DNA of 64,000 bases. It comes from Yersinia enterocolitica (lineage in GTDB: Bacteria; Pseudomonadota; Gammaproteobacteria; Enterobacterales; Enterobacteriaceae). Below, one piece after another: positions 10,714-19,964 of this stretch (position 1 is its first letter; every line of letters begins with the position of its first letter). The stretch lies in the NCBI GenBank assembly GCA_002082245.2, contig NBTC02000002.1, positions 1,488,001-1,552,000 on the forward strand, in the 5' to 3' direction. A program made the position numbers and the translations under genes. Below the pieces are notes generated by a model, which saw nothing but the letters and a program-made list of their open reading frames with translations, made no database searches and was not told the origin of the DNA.

Positions 10714-11298
10714 ATGGCCCGAGTATCAAAGCAACAGATGGCACTCAATCGCGAGTCAATCGTACAGACCTCTTCACAACTCTTCCGTGCCCGGGGTTTG
10801 AATGGTGTCAGCGTCAACGATTTAATGGCTGCGGTCGGATTGACTCATGGCGGGTTCTATGGACACTTTACCTCTAAAGATGAATTGGCGGCTATCGCCA
10901 GTCGCAAAGCGCTCGACGATTCCAGCACCCGTTGGCAGCAAATCAGCAGCCAGCCCGAGCATCATAATCTGCGCACGTTAGTCGAACTTTATCTCTCAAC
11001 CACCCACCGTGACCATGCAGAAGATGGCTGTGCAATTACTGCGCTAGCCAGCGATGTGGCACGTGAGAATGATGAGAATCCGGTGCGAGAGGTTTATCTC
11101 AGTGGCGTGAGATCCCTGCTAGACAGATTAATGTCTGTTTCTGATATAGAAAATGAAGAACAACGCAGGCAACACGCGCTGGCACAGCTTGCTATGTTGT
11201 CCGGTGCATTAACACTGGCGCGCGCCACCGCCGGGGATAAGTTGTCGGATGAATTTCTTGAAGCAGCCAAAAAAGTCTTATTGACTGAAGAAAAGTAA
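10714..11298 (+). CDS. TetR/AcrR family transcriptional regulator
   Basis: The product has 194 residues, the usual size for the family. Residues 1-60 form the TetR helix-turn-helix domain, including the recognition-helix motif GLTHGGFYGHFTSKDEL. The rest is a helical ligand-binding domain without a recognisable ligand signature. An AGGAGA ribosome site lies 5 bases before the ATG. Its closest neighbour is the aldo/keto reductase just upstream, so it may control that gene and itself; operators were not identified. Confidence 0.88.
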   Translation: MARVSKQQMALNRESIVQTSSQLFRARGLNGVSVNDLMAAVGLTHGGFYGHFTSKDELAAIASRKALDDSSTRWQQISSQPEHHNLRTLVELYLSTTHRDHAEDGCAITALASDVARENDENPVREVYLSGVRSLLDRLMSVSDIENEEQRRQHALAQLAMLSGALTLARATAGDKLSDEFLEAAKKVLLTEEK

Positions 11299-11369
11299 TG
11301 TCCCCACGGCCGGATTATCAAGGTGCCAATCATCCTGTGCTAAAAACTTTTCGCCTATAGCTTAAGTGG

Positions 11370-12272
11370 CTATTTGCCCGCAAACATCCTGTCACTAAGG
11401 AAATCGATAAATACCCGTAATTTAGGCGTGATATAACGCCCGGAAGGCCACACCACATGCAAGCTCACTGTGCGCTTTACATAACTATCCAGCAAGCTTC
11501 GTAATTTGCCTTCCGCCACTGCCTTTCCCATCGAAAAATCCGGTAAGCAGGCGATGCCCAATCCTCTTAAAGCAAAACACATTCTGGTTTCAATGTTGTT
11601 GCATACCATCGAGATTGGGATCCGCAAATCAGACTCATTAGGCAAGGGCCAGGTTTCCAATTTTCCGCTGTTAGGGAAACGATAATGCAGGCAGATATGA
11701 TTCGCCAGTTCAACAGGGTGCATAGGCTCACCATGCTGCTCCAGATAGGCGGGCGATGCCACCAGTAGCATGGTGGACTGCCCCAACTTACGTGCTGACA
11801 AACGGGAATCAGTCAGTTCACCGGTGCGGACGACGGCATCAAATCCCTCTTCGACCACATCAACAATCCGATCACTGAAATCCAGATCTAGCTCAATGTC
11901 GGGGTATGCGAGCATAAAATCGGCCAATACGGGTAACAACAATGTGCTCACCAGTGGCAAACTGACCCGCAACCTGCCGCGCGGCTTATCGGTAAGTTGT
12001 AACAGCTCAAGCTCTGCGGCCTCTACCTCAGCAAGAATCCGCCGACTACGTTCAAGAAAAAGCGCACCTTCGGAAGTCAGTGCTATGCTGCGAGTGCTGC
12101 GGTGAAATAATCTCACGCCTAACCGCCCCTCGAGCCGTGCGATATTCTTACCAACCGCTGAAGCGGAAACACCCAATATACGCCCTGCCATCACAAAACT
12201 ACGGGTCTCGGCCACTTGAACAAAAACACTCAGACTGCTTAGGCTATCCATCACGGCTCCGATTGCGGACAT
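11370..12272 (-). CDS. LysR-family transcriptional regulator
   Basis: A 300-residue LysR regulator with an N-terminal winged helix-turn-helix (SFVMAGRILGVSASAVGKNI) and a C-terminal periplasmic-binding-protein-like effector domain. An ATG at 12251 (MDSLSSLSVF), which has a GGAG ribosome site, would give 293 residues and starts where most family members do; either start is possible. It is divergent from the serine hydrolase/MFS pair, with about 110 bases between. By the usual arrangement of the family it is likely to regulate that pair. Confidence 0.88.
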   Translation of the reverse strand: MSAIGAVMDSLSSLSVFVQVAETRSFVMAGRILGVSASAVGKNIARLEGRLGVRLFHRSTRSIALTSEGALFLERSRRILAEVEAAELELLQLTDKPRGRLRVSLPLVSTLLLPVLADFMLAYPDIELDLDFSDRIVDVVEEGFDAVVRTGELTDSRLSARKLGQSTMLLVASPAYLEQHGEPMHPVELANHICLHYRFPNSGKLETWPLPNESDLRIPISMVCNNIETRMCFALRGLGIACLPDFSMGKAVAEGKLRSLLDSYVKRTVSLHVVWPSGRYITPKLRVFIDFLSDRMFAGK

Positions 12273-12380
12273 TTTTATCCTCTAATACTGGAAATCTACC
12301 CCACTTTTTCCTGATTGCGTAGTTATCTATTGTTAGATGGCCATCTATGGTTAAGTCTTCATTCAGATTAAGGAATTACT

Positions 12381-13559
12381 ATGTCTGCGAGTTCGTTAGT
12401 GCCAATACAGCCAGTGCATCTGGCAGCCAGAATTAATACAGTGATTGATCAGGCGCTCACCGAACAGCGCTTGGTGGGTACCGTAGTCATGGTGGCGCTT
12501 AACGGCGAGACACATTTCAGCCGGGCAGCAGGATGGGCGGATCGCGAAACCGGACAACCGATGACCTCCAATACCCTGTTTCGTTTGGCATCCATCAGTA
12601 AGCCGATCGTTTCTACAGCAGCAATGGTATTAGTCGCACAGGGTAAGCTCGACCTTGATGGCGATATCCGGCGCTGGTTACCTGACTTTCAACCCCGGCT
12701 GGCAAATGAGGAATTACCAACCATTACGATACGCCAATTACTCAGCCATACCGCCGGTTTGAGCTATCGCTTTTGTGAAGCTGATGAGGATGGGCCCTAT
12801 GCGCGCGCGGGGATCTCCGATGGCATGGATCGATCAGCAATCACACTCAACGAGAACTTACGTCGGTTAGCCGATGTGCCACTATATTATGCCCCAGGAA
12901 CTGCATGGGCTTATTCATTGGCAATTGATGTATTAGGTGCAGTTATCGAGCAAGTTTGTGGTCGGCCATTAGATCAAGCAGTAAGGGCATTGGTCACCGA
13001 GCCACTACATATGCAGGACACGGATTTTTTCACCCATGATGTCAGTCGGCTAGCTACGCCTTATGTCAGTGATACACCTGCGCCACACCCCTTGCAGGAA
13101 GATGAACTTGTCGCCGCGTTCCCCGATACCATCGGTATTCGATTTTCCCCTGCCCGTGCACTCAATCGCCATGCTTTCCCTTCTGGCGGTGCGGGGATGA
13201 TAGGCAGTGCCAACGACCTGTTGAGCTTGCTGGAAACGCTACGTCGGGGTGGCTCACCACTGCTTCCAGCGGCTTTAGTCGATGAGATGGGCCGAGACCA
13301 AATTCAGGGTCTTATCTTACCTGACTCTCCCGGTTTGGGCTTCGGGTTAGGCTTTTCGGTCTTGCGCGATCCACACGAGGCTGATTCACCTGAGTCCGTT
13401 GGTACATGGCGTTGGGGAGGTGCATATGGTCACTCATGGTTTGTTGATAGGATTCAAGGGATATCCGCAGTCGCATTAACTAATACCCTATACGAAGGTA
13501 TGTCCGGGCAATTTGTCAACGATCTGCGGGACGCCATCTATGGCGTCGGGAAACAATAA
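12381..13559 (+). CDS. Serine hydrolase of the class C beta-lactamase/esterase fold
   Basis: The 392-residue protein has the beta-lactamase-like serine hydrolase fold. The nucleophile motif SxxK is present as SISK at residues 71-74. The second motif reads Tyr-Ser-Leu (WAYSLAIDVLG) instead of YxN, and the third region is a GHSW-type sequence (GGAYGHSWFVD) rather than KTG. These variants are common in EstB-like esterases and argue against a true AmpC beta-lactamase. No signal peptide is visible, so it should be cytoplasmic. It overlaps the MFS gene by one base (TAATG), so the two are translationally coupled. Substrate unknown. Confidence 0.85.
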   Translation: MSASSLVPIQPVHLAARINTVIDQALTEQRLVGTVVMVALNGETHFSRAAGWADRETGQPMTSNTLFRLASISKPIVSTAAMVLVAQGKLDLDGDIRRWLPDFQPRLANEELPTITIRQLLSHTAGLSYRFCEADEDGPYARAGISDGMDRSAITLNENLRRLADVPLYYAPGTAWAYSLAIDVLGAVIEQVCGRPLDQAVRALVTEPLHMQDTDFFTHDVSRLATPYVSDTPAPHPLQEDELVAAFPDTIGIRFSPARALNRHAFPSGGAGMIGSANDLLSLLETLRRGGSPLLPAALVDEMGRDQIQGLILPDSPGLGFGLGFSVLRDPHEADSPESVGTWRWGGAYGHSWFVDRIQGISAVALTNTLYEGMSGQFVNDLRDAIYGVGKQ

Positions 13560-14746
13560 TGAAAGCAGCGCCCTTTCCTCTCTCGGCATTATTGGCTCTC
13601 GCGATGACGGGCTTTATTGCCATCATGACCGAGACATTACCAGCTGGATTGTTGCCGCAGATCGGCCAAGGATTGGGGGTTTCACAAGCATTGGCTGGCC
13701 AATTGGTGACACTCTATGCTCTGGGTTCGTTACTGGCTGCGATCCCCTTAATTACTTTGACCCGCAGTTGGGGGCGGCGTAAAGCCTTACTCAGCGCCAT
13801 TGTCGGTTTTTTCATATTCAATACTTTAACCACTATTTCGCCTTGGTTCAGTTTAACCTTACTGGCCCGTTTTATGGCCGGTGCTGCCGCTGGACTGGCA
13901 TGGGGGCTTATCGCAGGTTACGCACGACGTATGGTACAACCTCATCAACAAGGGCGCGCAATGGCGATCGCCATGACCGGCACCCCTATCGCCCTGGCAC
14001 TAGGGGTACCATTGGGGGCATGGCTGGGTATGGTGCTCAGTTGGCGCAATGCATTTGCCATTATGTCGGGATTAACTTTGCTGCTGATTGTCTGGGTTAT
14101 CGTGAAAATACCTGATTATCCAGGGCAATCGGCCAAACAGCAGCAACCGGTGCGCAAAGTGTTCACCACCCCTGGCATACGCCCCATTTTGTCGGTTATT
14201 GTCCTTTGGATGCTGGCACATAATATTCTTTATACCTATATTGCCCCTTTTATCACCCCAGTCGGGTTGGAAAATCAGCTCGATAAAGTGCTGTTGGTAT
14301 TTGGTGTCAGTGCGCTAGCGGGAACTTGCTTCACCGGATTAGTCGTGGATCGATGGTTACGTGGCGCGGTATTACTGAGTCTTGGTACCTTTATTCTGGC
14401 TGCATTGATATTGGCAATCGCCGGGGGATCCCCCTCCGCGATTTATGGCAGCATGTTGCTCTGGGGCCTCAGTTTTGGTGGCGCATCCACACTATTGCAA
14501 ACCGCGTCGGCGGATGCCGCAGGACAAAATGCCGATGTGGCGCAGTCAATGATTGTGGTGGCTTGGAATTTAGCCATTGCAGGGGGCGGGATCATCGGTG
14601 GCCTGTTGTTACAAAGCGCCGGAGCAGTAAGTTTCCCGTGGACAGTGTTGGGGTTATTACTCCTTGGGTTGATTATTGTCTGGCAGGCTCAACAATACGG
14701 GTTCAAACCGGGTATTCGTAGTGCAATGCACGTTGAAAAATGCTGA
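13559..14746 (+). CDS. Major facilitator superfamily transporter, drug:H+ antiporter type
   Basis: A 395-residue membrane protein with about twelve hydrophobic helices. The segment RSWGRRKALL after the second helix is the MFS loop 2-3 motif, and the N-terminal half resembles YdhP/AraJ-like 12-helix exporters. It is coupled by a one-base overlap to the serine hydrolase upstream and is probably controlled by the divergent LysR gene. It may export a product or substrate of the hydrolase; that is inference. Confidence 0.87.
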   Translation: MKAAPFPLSALLALAMTGFIAIMTETLPAGLLPQIGQGLGVSQALAGQLVTLYALGSLLAAIPLITLTRSWGRRKALLSAIVGFFIFNTLTTISPWFSLTLLARFMAGAAAGLAWGLIAGYARRMVQPHQQGRAMAIAMTGTPIALALGVPLGAWLGMVLSWRNAFAIMSGLTLLLIVWVIVKIPDYPGQSAKQQQPVRKVFTTPGIRPILSVIVLWMLAHNILYTYIAPFITPVGLENQLDKVLLVFGVSALAGTCFTGLVVDRWLRGAVLLSLGTFILAALILAIAGGSPSAIYGSMLLWGLSFGGASTLLQTASADAAGQNADVAQSMIVVAWNLAIAGGGIIGGLLLQSAGAVSFPWTVLGLLLLGLIIVWQAQQYGFKPGIRSAMHVEKC

Positions 14747-14762
14747 GGTAATACATATAAAG

Positions 14763-14785
14763 ACACCCGCTATTGCGGTGGGTGT
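14763..14785. terminator. Hairpin between convergent genes
   Basis: An inverted repeat with arms ACACCC and GGGTGT (extended by wobble pairs) lies between the convergent MFS and DeoR-family genes. T-runs are short on both sides, so it may act as a weak bidirectional terminator. Confidence 0.55.
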
Positions 14786-14797
14786 TGTAAAATAATA

Positions 14798-15559
14798 TTA
14801 ATTGGCGTAGATGATTTTATCTGAATAGATAGCTTCAATTGCTTGTTTATGAATATTCTTCTTTTTATCGGTGACAATAATATCAATATCATTGATGTCA
14901 CTTATTTTCATTAACCCACTTTGGCCAAATTTACTGGTGTCACATAAAATAACTTTCTGTCTGCCCATCGCCAACATTTTCTTGGCAATACGCCCTTCAT
15001 CTAAATTTTTTACCATCACGCCAAAATCACTGTCTATTCCGCCAACTCCGACGAAAGTGAAATCAGTATGAATATCGTTCATTTGTTCAATGGTCTGAAT
15101 GCCTAAGTTAGCCTTGTAGGTATGATTATATTCACCACCTAATACATGCACGACAGCCATATTATTTTTACTTTTAATTTGATCAGCAATTAATGATGAA
15201 TTAGTAAAAACAGTAAACTTCACTAATGGTAAGAATGAAGCAAAAATAAGTGTGGTGGTACAAGAATCAATAAATAAAGTATCGTTTTCAGTCACCAACG
15301 ATGCAGCATATTGACCAATTAGCATTTTTTCCTGGCGATTTAAATCCATTCGTTGGGCAAAACTGCCCTCTTGTATATTCTGAACTTTTATCGCACCGCC
15401 ATGGACTTTAGTGACCTCACCGCTCTTTTCTAAATAGGAAAGATCACGGCGGATGGTTTCAGACGTCACACCCAACTCTTCAGAAAGACCAATAACCGAA
15501 ACCTCACCAAGACTATCCAGCTTTTCTAAAATAAACTGTTTACGTTTGATCTGATTCAT
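14798..15559 (-). CDS. DeoR-family sugar-responsive repressor
   Basis: A 253-residue DeoR-type regulator. The N-terminal helix-turn-helix carries the family signature (GLSEELGVTSETIRRDLSYLE, near residue 20-45) and the C-terminal domain is of the sugar-phosphate sensing type with FIDSCTT and VGVGGID motifs. The frame is open to 15598, but the ATG at 15559 (MNQIKRKQFILEKL) fits the usual family start; neither start has a strong ribosome site. It lies downstream of, and on the same strand as, a TIM-barrel enzyme and an EIIC-like permease and presumably represses them in response to a phosphorylated sugar. Confidence 0.87.
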   Translation of the reverse strand: MNQIKRKQFILEKLDSLGEVSVIGLSEELGVTSETIRRDLSYLEKSGEVTKVHGGAIKVQNIQEGSFAQRMDLNRQEKMLIGQYAASLVTENDTLFIDSCTTTLIFASFLPLVKFTVFTNSSLIADQIKSKNNMAVVHVLGGEYNHTYKANLGIQTIEQMNDIHTDFTFVGVGGIDSDFGVMVKNLDEGRIAKKMLAMGRQKVILCDTSKFGQSGLMKISDINDIDIIVTDKKKNIHKQAIEAIYSDKIIYAN

Positions 15560-15635
15560 AGGAATAGCGGCCCGAAACTGTGCGATACATAGTGTCATTC
15601 TACTGAATAATTTTATGAAACAAAAGGCGATTCAA

Positions 15636-15955
15636 TCACACCGGCCAGAGTTGATTAATGGTAAAAGCGACCCTGTGTTGGTTATTATCCTGACTTACCC
15701 TATCCACACAAGATTTGACAAAATCACTGGCATTCCCCCATTGCCACACCCACAGCAGAAAACTGAAACATACTGATATCATTCTGCTGATCGCCAATAC
15801 TGACCATGGCTTGAGCACTGATATTTAAGTGCTGAGATAAATAATGCAATCCTTACCCCTTACTGATGCCATGTTTCATTATTTCATAATAATGATTGCT
15901 GGTTTTACTGAGTGAGTAACGTGCCATCAAGATCAAGTGCTAATAACTTATACAT
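15636..15955 (-). pseudogene. Internally deleted HAD (Cof-type) phosphatase
   Basis: Reading the minus strand from an ATG at 15955, the first codons give MYKLLALDLDGTLL, the HAD motif I with its nucleophile Asp, and then a stop. Without a gap the sequence resumes as the family C-terminus, with motif IV visible as SIGDQQNDISMF and then GVGVAMGNASDFVKSC. At least two further lesions are seen: an in-frame TAA before GLHYLSQHL, and an extra G in a G-run near 15735 that shifts the frame. The middle of the gene, including the cap domain, is missing. A normal member has about 270 residues. It lies within the carbohydrate locus, on the same strand, and was probably its sugar phosphatase. Confidence 0.85.
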
Positions 15956-16027
15956 ACGTTGACTCCAATAAAAAAGGGAGAATATATTATTGCTAATATA
16001 CTCTCCCTCCTTGCTCACATTATACTA

Positions 16028-16867
16028 TCAGTGGGTAATAAAGCGCGATACCACATCCTTTGCCGCGTTGCAGACAACATTATCAATGGCGGTGCCCACC
16101 ACCAGAATATTTACACCGGTATCTTTAAATGCTTTGGCATTTTCCAGATTGATCCCCCCTTCTGCTAATGTTGGTACCGAAACCGCACTGACCAACGCCA
16201 GAAGCCTCTGTTTGATAGCATCAGGAATATCACCCGCACTGACACCTTCGTAGCTCATGCCAGTCATTAAACCAATCATATCAACACCCAGTGCTTCCAT
16301 CGTTTTAGCCACTTGCGCAACATCAGCGGGGGTTTCAGCGGCAATACCGAAGGTATGCAAGTCACTCGGATGACCAATATAAGCATCCACCGTCAGACCA
16401 TATTTATGGGCTAAATCCACCAGTTCCTTTAAATCTTCAAAACTGGACTTATGGGTATGTAAACCATCAGCCCCTGATTGAGCTATCAATAAAATATCTT
16501 GTTCTGTCACGGGTGTAGGTACAGTTTCAGTAAAGCCCCCGGCGATGCCGACGGTAATAAAAATATCGTCAGCCACCACATTACGCACCCCCCGCACGGC
16601 TTGTGCCATTTGGCCGATGGTTATCTCATGACGAATACGCTCCGCAGCATGCATATTCGTCACGCCATTATGGCCGCGAGCCAGTGCCAACGCCGGGTGA
16701 TTAGGTTCCAATAATTTAACACCTGAATCGCATACTGCTTTCGCTAAGCGAGCATCATCTCCGGTTATTCCAGTACTGAGAATAGTTTGACCGCCATGTA
16801 ATGAAATTGCATTTCGTACTTTATCCATAGCGACGGAACGTTTCTTACTCATATCAGCGTTGAACAT
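16028..16867 (-). CDS. TIM-barrel enzyme of a carbohydrate locus
   Basis: A 279-residue protein that reads as a (beta/alpha)8 barrel. The C-terminal strands AEGGINLENAKAF and ILVVGTAID look like the phosphate-binding Gly-rich loops of the ribulose-phosphate-binding barrel group (HisA, epimerases, 3-keto-gulonate-6-phosphate decarboxylase). The central GVDMIGLMTGMSYEG and VDAYIGHPSD segments are not ones I can tie to a named enzyme. An AGAGG ribosome site precedes the ATG. The neighbouring permease and DeoR regulator suggest that it acts on a sugar phosphate. Epimerase, aldolase or decarboxylase activity all remain possible. Confidence 0.7.
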   Translation of the reverse strand: MFNADMSKKRSVAMDKVRNAISLHGGQTILSTGITGDDARLAKAVCDSGVKLLEPNHPALALARGHNGVTNMHAAERIRHEITIGQMAQAVRGVRNVVADDIFITVGIAGGFTETVPTPVTEQDILLIAQSGADGLHTHKSSFEDLKELVDLAHKYGLTVDAYIGHPSDLHTFGIAAETPADVAQVAKTMEALGVDMIGLMTGMSYEGVSAGDIPDAIKQRLLALVSAVSVPTLAEGGINLENAKAFKDTGVNILVVGTAIDNVVCNAAKDVVSRFITH

Positions 16868-16916
16868 ATTTACCTCTACTTGATTTATATAAAACGGCTT
16901 TTTTAATTGTTAACTC

Positions 16917-18515
16917 TTAGCCCGAGATCCCTGGTGTTGGTGATTCGGGTACTGCTTTTTTAATTGCGACAAACTTGTTGGCTAATAGGGTGATTACACA
17001 GGTCAACACCAGTGTTACCGCCATGACTATCGCCATATAAAAAGCGTTATTCGACAAGAATGGGGAGGCGAATGCAGGTACATATGCCACGCCTTTAATA
17101 TTTAATAATCCCAGCAACATGCCGCCAACGCCGGCGGAGAATATTGCACCAGCAAAGACGACTTTATTAGAAAACATGAACGGGTAAGCAGATTCGACGA
17201 ACGTCCCAAAACCGAGGTTAATTAACAACCCTGGGGCAGCTACTGCGGCTTCACTTTTCTCGCGCGGAGCAATCACGTTTGCCAGATTAATACCGGCTGC
17301 CACCATCACCAGCCCGACCATATCGACCGCGCCGAGGAAGCTGACACCGGACTTTTCCATTTCCAGTAATACCAGTGGCAATATAACTGCGTGATAAACT
17401 CCACCCAGAATAGCTGGCCAAATAACCAGACCGGCCAGTAATCCGGCTAAAATCGGGCTAAAAGCCAGAGTGGCTTCGATAGCCAATTTGATATAGTCAC
17501 CAGCGGCTAATGCCAATGGGCTAAGCAGGTAATACATCACTAAACCGGAGAATAAACCGGACAAACCACCCGCTACGATATTGATGGTGGTCATTGGGAA
17601 TTGCCATCTCAGACAGAGCCCGAACAGGTAACGCACCATAATACCGGCGCCGATCCCTCCCAAAATACCGCCGATTAAGCCACCTTCTACCGACAGCACC
17701 CCGGCGACAACCCCCGCCACAATCGACACTTCATCTAGCTCAGAAACCTGTTTAGCCGCAATAACCGCGACAATAACCGGCAACCCCTTCAACAACAGTT
17801 CAAAAATGGCATTGAGTGATTGCAACCCTGGGATATGGCTTAGCGCCAATACAATAGCCATGGCGATAAAACCAGGCAGAGCTGGGATCATGATGCTACG
17901 GATATTGATTCTTTTTAGCAGGCTCTTGTCACTGCCCGGCATGTTGGCCTCGCTACTGCCCAGCACTGGGGTATATTTTATCTGCCAGTGTTTGCATAGC
18001 GAGGCGGTAAAAGAGATAGCCCGTGTGCGGCTATTGGTTCCAGTTGTGCCAGAGGTGGCAATCACATTGGCACCTTTGGAGGTGATAATTGCCATCGAGG
18101 TGCCGCCAGTGCCCACAATAGGGATTTTCTTTTCTATCGCCGCCAAAATAGCGTCTTTATTACTGCGATCAGGGTCGGCACTCATGATAATGATGCCATC
18201 AATATCACCGGCTCGAATTTGTGCCGCAATGGCCGCATCCGATGATTTTACCGCGTCATTCACCTCGGAGAGTTTCCCCTGGAAGCTAATCCGTGGTTTA
18301 TCCCCTTCTTCCGCGATTATTGAATAAACGGCGGCGGCGGTGGTCGGCTTTGCCACATCCATCGACTCTTCCGCTGCAATAAATTGCACCGCACTGACAC
18401 CTAACCCAGCAGAGTGGAGTTGGGTATAGATTTCTTGTAGAAGTCTTTCGGGGTAGGCACCACCGAGATTGAACAGATTTCCCCCGCTGCTTCCGAGTAT
18501 TGCTACATTTTTCAT
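16917..18515 (-). CDS. PTS EIIC-like permease with an unusual N-terminal domain
   Basis: The 532-residue product has two parts. Residues 1-200 form a soluble alpha/beta domain that begins with a Gly-rich turn (GSSGGNLFNLGG) and contains a Rossmann-like stretch (IDGIIIMSADPDR, IPIVGTGGTS). Residues from about 207 form some ten membrane helices resembling fructose-type EIIC. The start at 18515 (MKNVAILG), with a TGAGG site, is preferred to the TTG at 18527. I see no EIIB phospho-Cys motif in the N-terminal domain and no EIIA or EIIB gene nearby. The transported sugar and the way it is energised are unknown. It probably heads an operon with the barrel enzyme and the DeoR gene. Confidence 0.75.
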   Translation of the reverse strand: MKNVAILGSSGGNLFNLGGAYPERLLQEIYTQLHSAGLGVSAVQFIAAEESMDVAKPTTAAAVYSIIAEEGDKPRISFQGKLSEVNDAVKSSDAAIAAQIRAGDIDGIIIMSADPDRSNKDAILAAIEKKIPIVGTGGTSMAIITSKGANVIATSGTTGTNSRTRAISFTASLCKHWQIKYTPVLGSSEANMPGSDKSLLKRINIRSIMIPALPGFIAMAIVLALSHIPGLQSLNAIFELLLKGLPVIVAVIAAKQVSELDEVSIVAGVVAGVLSVEGGLIGGILGGIGAGIMVRYLFGLCLRWQFPMTTINIVAGGLSGLFSGLVMYYLLSPLALAAGDYIKLAIEATLAFSPILAGLLAGLVIWPAILGGVYHAVILPLVLLEMEKSGVSFLGAVDMVGLVMVAAGINLANVIAPREKSEAAVAAPGLLINLGFGTFVESAYPFMFSNKVVFAGAIFSAGVGGMLLGLLNIKGVAYVPAFASPFLSNNAFYMAIVMAVTLVLTCVITLLANKFVAIKKAVPESPTPGISG

Positions 18516-18989
18516 GTCGGGCCTCAAAAGATAAGAAATATTAGAAAGTGTTATTATGTTTTTAACTGCAATTCACCATCACAGAAATAATAATTCAAAG
18601 CAACATTAAACAACATAAAACCATCCATTAACCCCACTAACACAACAGTGATTAATACCAATAATTTAATTAAAAAATCATATAATCAAACTAATATTCC
18701 ATTAAATTAAGATAATTAGAAATTAAAAATCACAAATTGGCATTTTGTTGTTTTATTTTGTTTTGTTGTTTTCGTGATGAAGGTCAAATTATTGCCATTG
18801 GCTATTTCTGGCGAAGAAAGAAATGTGGAGAAAATGATAGAAGATGTGCGAGAGTTAAAATTGTGAGTAGAGGGAAGTATCGCGGGTCGTTAAATAGCAC
18901 AGTGCCATAACGGTTTTAGGCTAGGGTGATCAGTCGGCCCGTTCCTGCTCATATGAGCAGGCAGGAAAAGGCCGTAGGTATCATGGTGG
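18516..18989. other. AT-rich promoter region of the EIIC-like operon
   Basis: This 474-base stretch is strongly AT-rich from about 18530 to 18780 and must contain the promoter of the minus-strand permease operon and any DeoR operator. No gene of recognisable family is present. A 29-codon frame at 18777-18866 lacks a ribosome site. Confidence 0.5.
18944..18961. terminator. Palindrome downstream of cheV
   Basis: A perfect 18-bp palindrome (CCTGCTCAT and its complement), flanked by a second imperfect repeat, lies 29 bases beyond the cheV stop codon. It lacks a T-tract on either side, so termination is likely but not certain. Confidence 0.5.
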
Positions 18990-19964
18990 TTACGCGTTTA
19001 TCGCTTTCTTTGAATCCAGAGCGCTATGGATGGCGGCTTCCAATTCGTTGACTTCGAATTTTGCCACATAAGCATCTGCCCCCACTTTGCGGACATGGTC
19101 TTCATTGGCACTACCCGATAATGACGAATGGATTATCACCGGAATATTTTTTAAGAACTCATCGCGTTTTATATTCAGCGTCAAGGTAAAACCATCCATC
19201 TCCGGCATTTCTAAATCGGTTAACACAAAGGCGATTTTATCCGAGATAGGTACCCCTTCGGCCCGCGCTTCATCGGCCATCTTCTTGATCTTATTCCACG
19301 CTTCCAGACCAGTGATATGCATCACGGCAGGGATATTCATCATCTTCAGACCCTGTTCAAGCATCGAACGCGCCACCTTAGAATCTTCAGCCACAATCGC
19401 GACTGAGCCGGGCTTAAGTTCAAATGCCTTGGTCTTCTCACTGTCGATTTGAACATTGCGATTAGCAGGAATAATGTCATATAGAATCTGTTCAACATCC
19501 AGCACCAGTGCCAATCGGTTGCTCGTAGGATCGTTATCCAAGCGCGCGATACTGGTAATATTGCGGCTCTTAACACCCGCGTCGGCAGCCAGTACCTGGC
19601 TCCATTCAAGGCGCACGATATCGTCAACGGATTCCACGGCAAAAGCCTGTGTACTCCGGGCGTACTCAGTCACCAGCAGAATATTTAGTCCAGTTTTTGG
19701 CACGCAACCGACGATAGACGGGAGGTCAATCACCGGAATGATTTCTCCGCGAATATTCGCAATACCCATCATCGGAGATGCCATACCCGCGGCTTTGGTC
19801 AGCGTAGGCATGGGTACAATTTCGCGCAGTTTGAACACGTTGATACCGAATAACTCGGATTTCTCTTCTTCTTGAGATACCCCCAGTCGGAACAACAAAA
19901 GTTCAAATCGGTTTGATGAGGTGAGATTTGTTCTCTCTTCAATCTCTTTTTGAAAATTATCCAT
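18990..19964 (-). CDS. cheV: Chemotaxis coupling protein CheV
   Basis: The 324-residue protein has a CheW-like domain at about 15-165 and a CheY-like receiver domain at about 185-315. In the receiver, acidic residues at 193-194, the phospho-acceptor Asp250 in FVLTDLEMPEMDGF and the conserved Lys in AYVAKFE are present. CheV couples chemoreceptors to the CheA kinase at the cytoplasmic side of the membrane and is itself modulated by phosphorylation. Length and domain order match the enterobacterial protein. No other chemotaxis gene is nearby, which is usual for cheV. Confidence 0.95.
   Translation of the reverse strand: MDNFQKEIEERTNLTSSNRFELLLFRLGVSQEEEKSELFGINVFKLREIVPMPTLTKAAGMASPMMGIANIRGEIIPVIDLPSIVGCVPKTGLNILLVTEYARSTQAFAVESVDDIVRLEWSQVLAADAGVKSRNITSIARLDNDPTSNRLALVLDVEQILYDIIPANRNVQIDSEKTKAFELKPGSVAIVAEDSKVARSMLEQGLKMMNIPAVMHITGLEAWNKIKKMADEARAEGVPISDKIAFVLTDLEMPEMDGFTLTLNIKRDEFLKNIPVIIHSSLSGSANEDHVRKVGADAYVAKFEVNELEAAIHSALDSKKAINA

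Noticed and set aside
18777..18866. 29-codon open frame beginning MKVKLLPLAISG
   Set aside because: No ribosome site, no family recognised, and it lies in an AT-rich promoter region. It cannot be supported as a gene.
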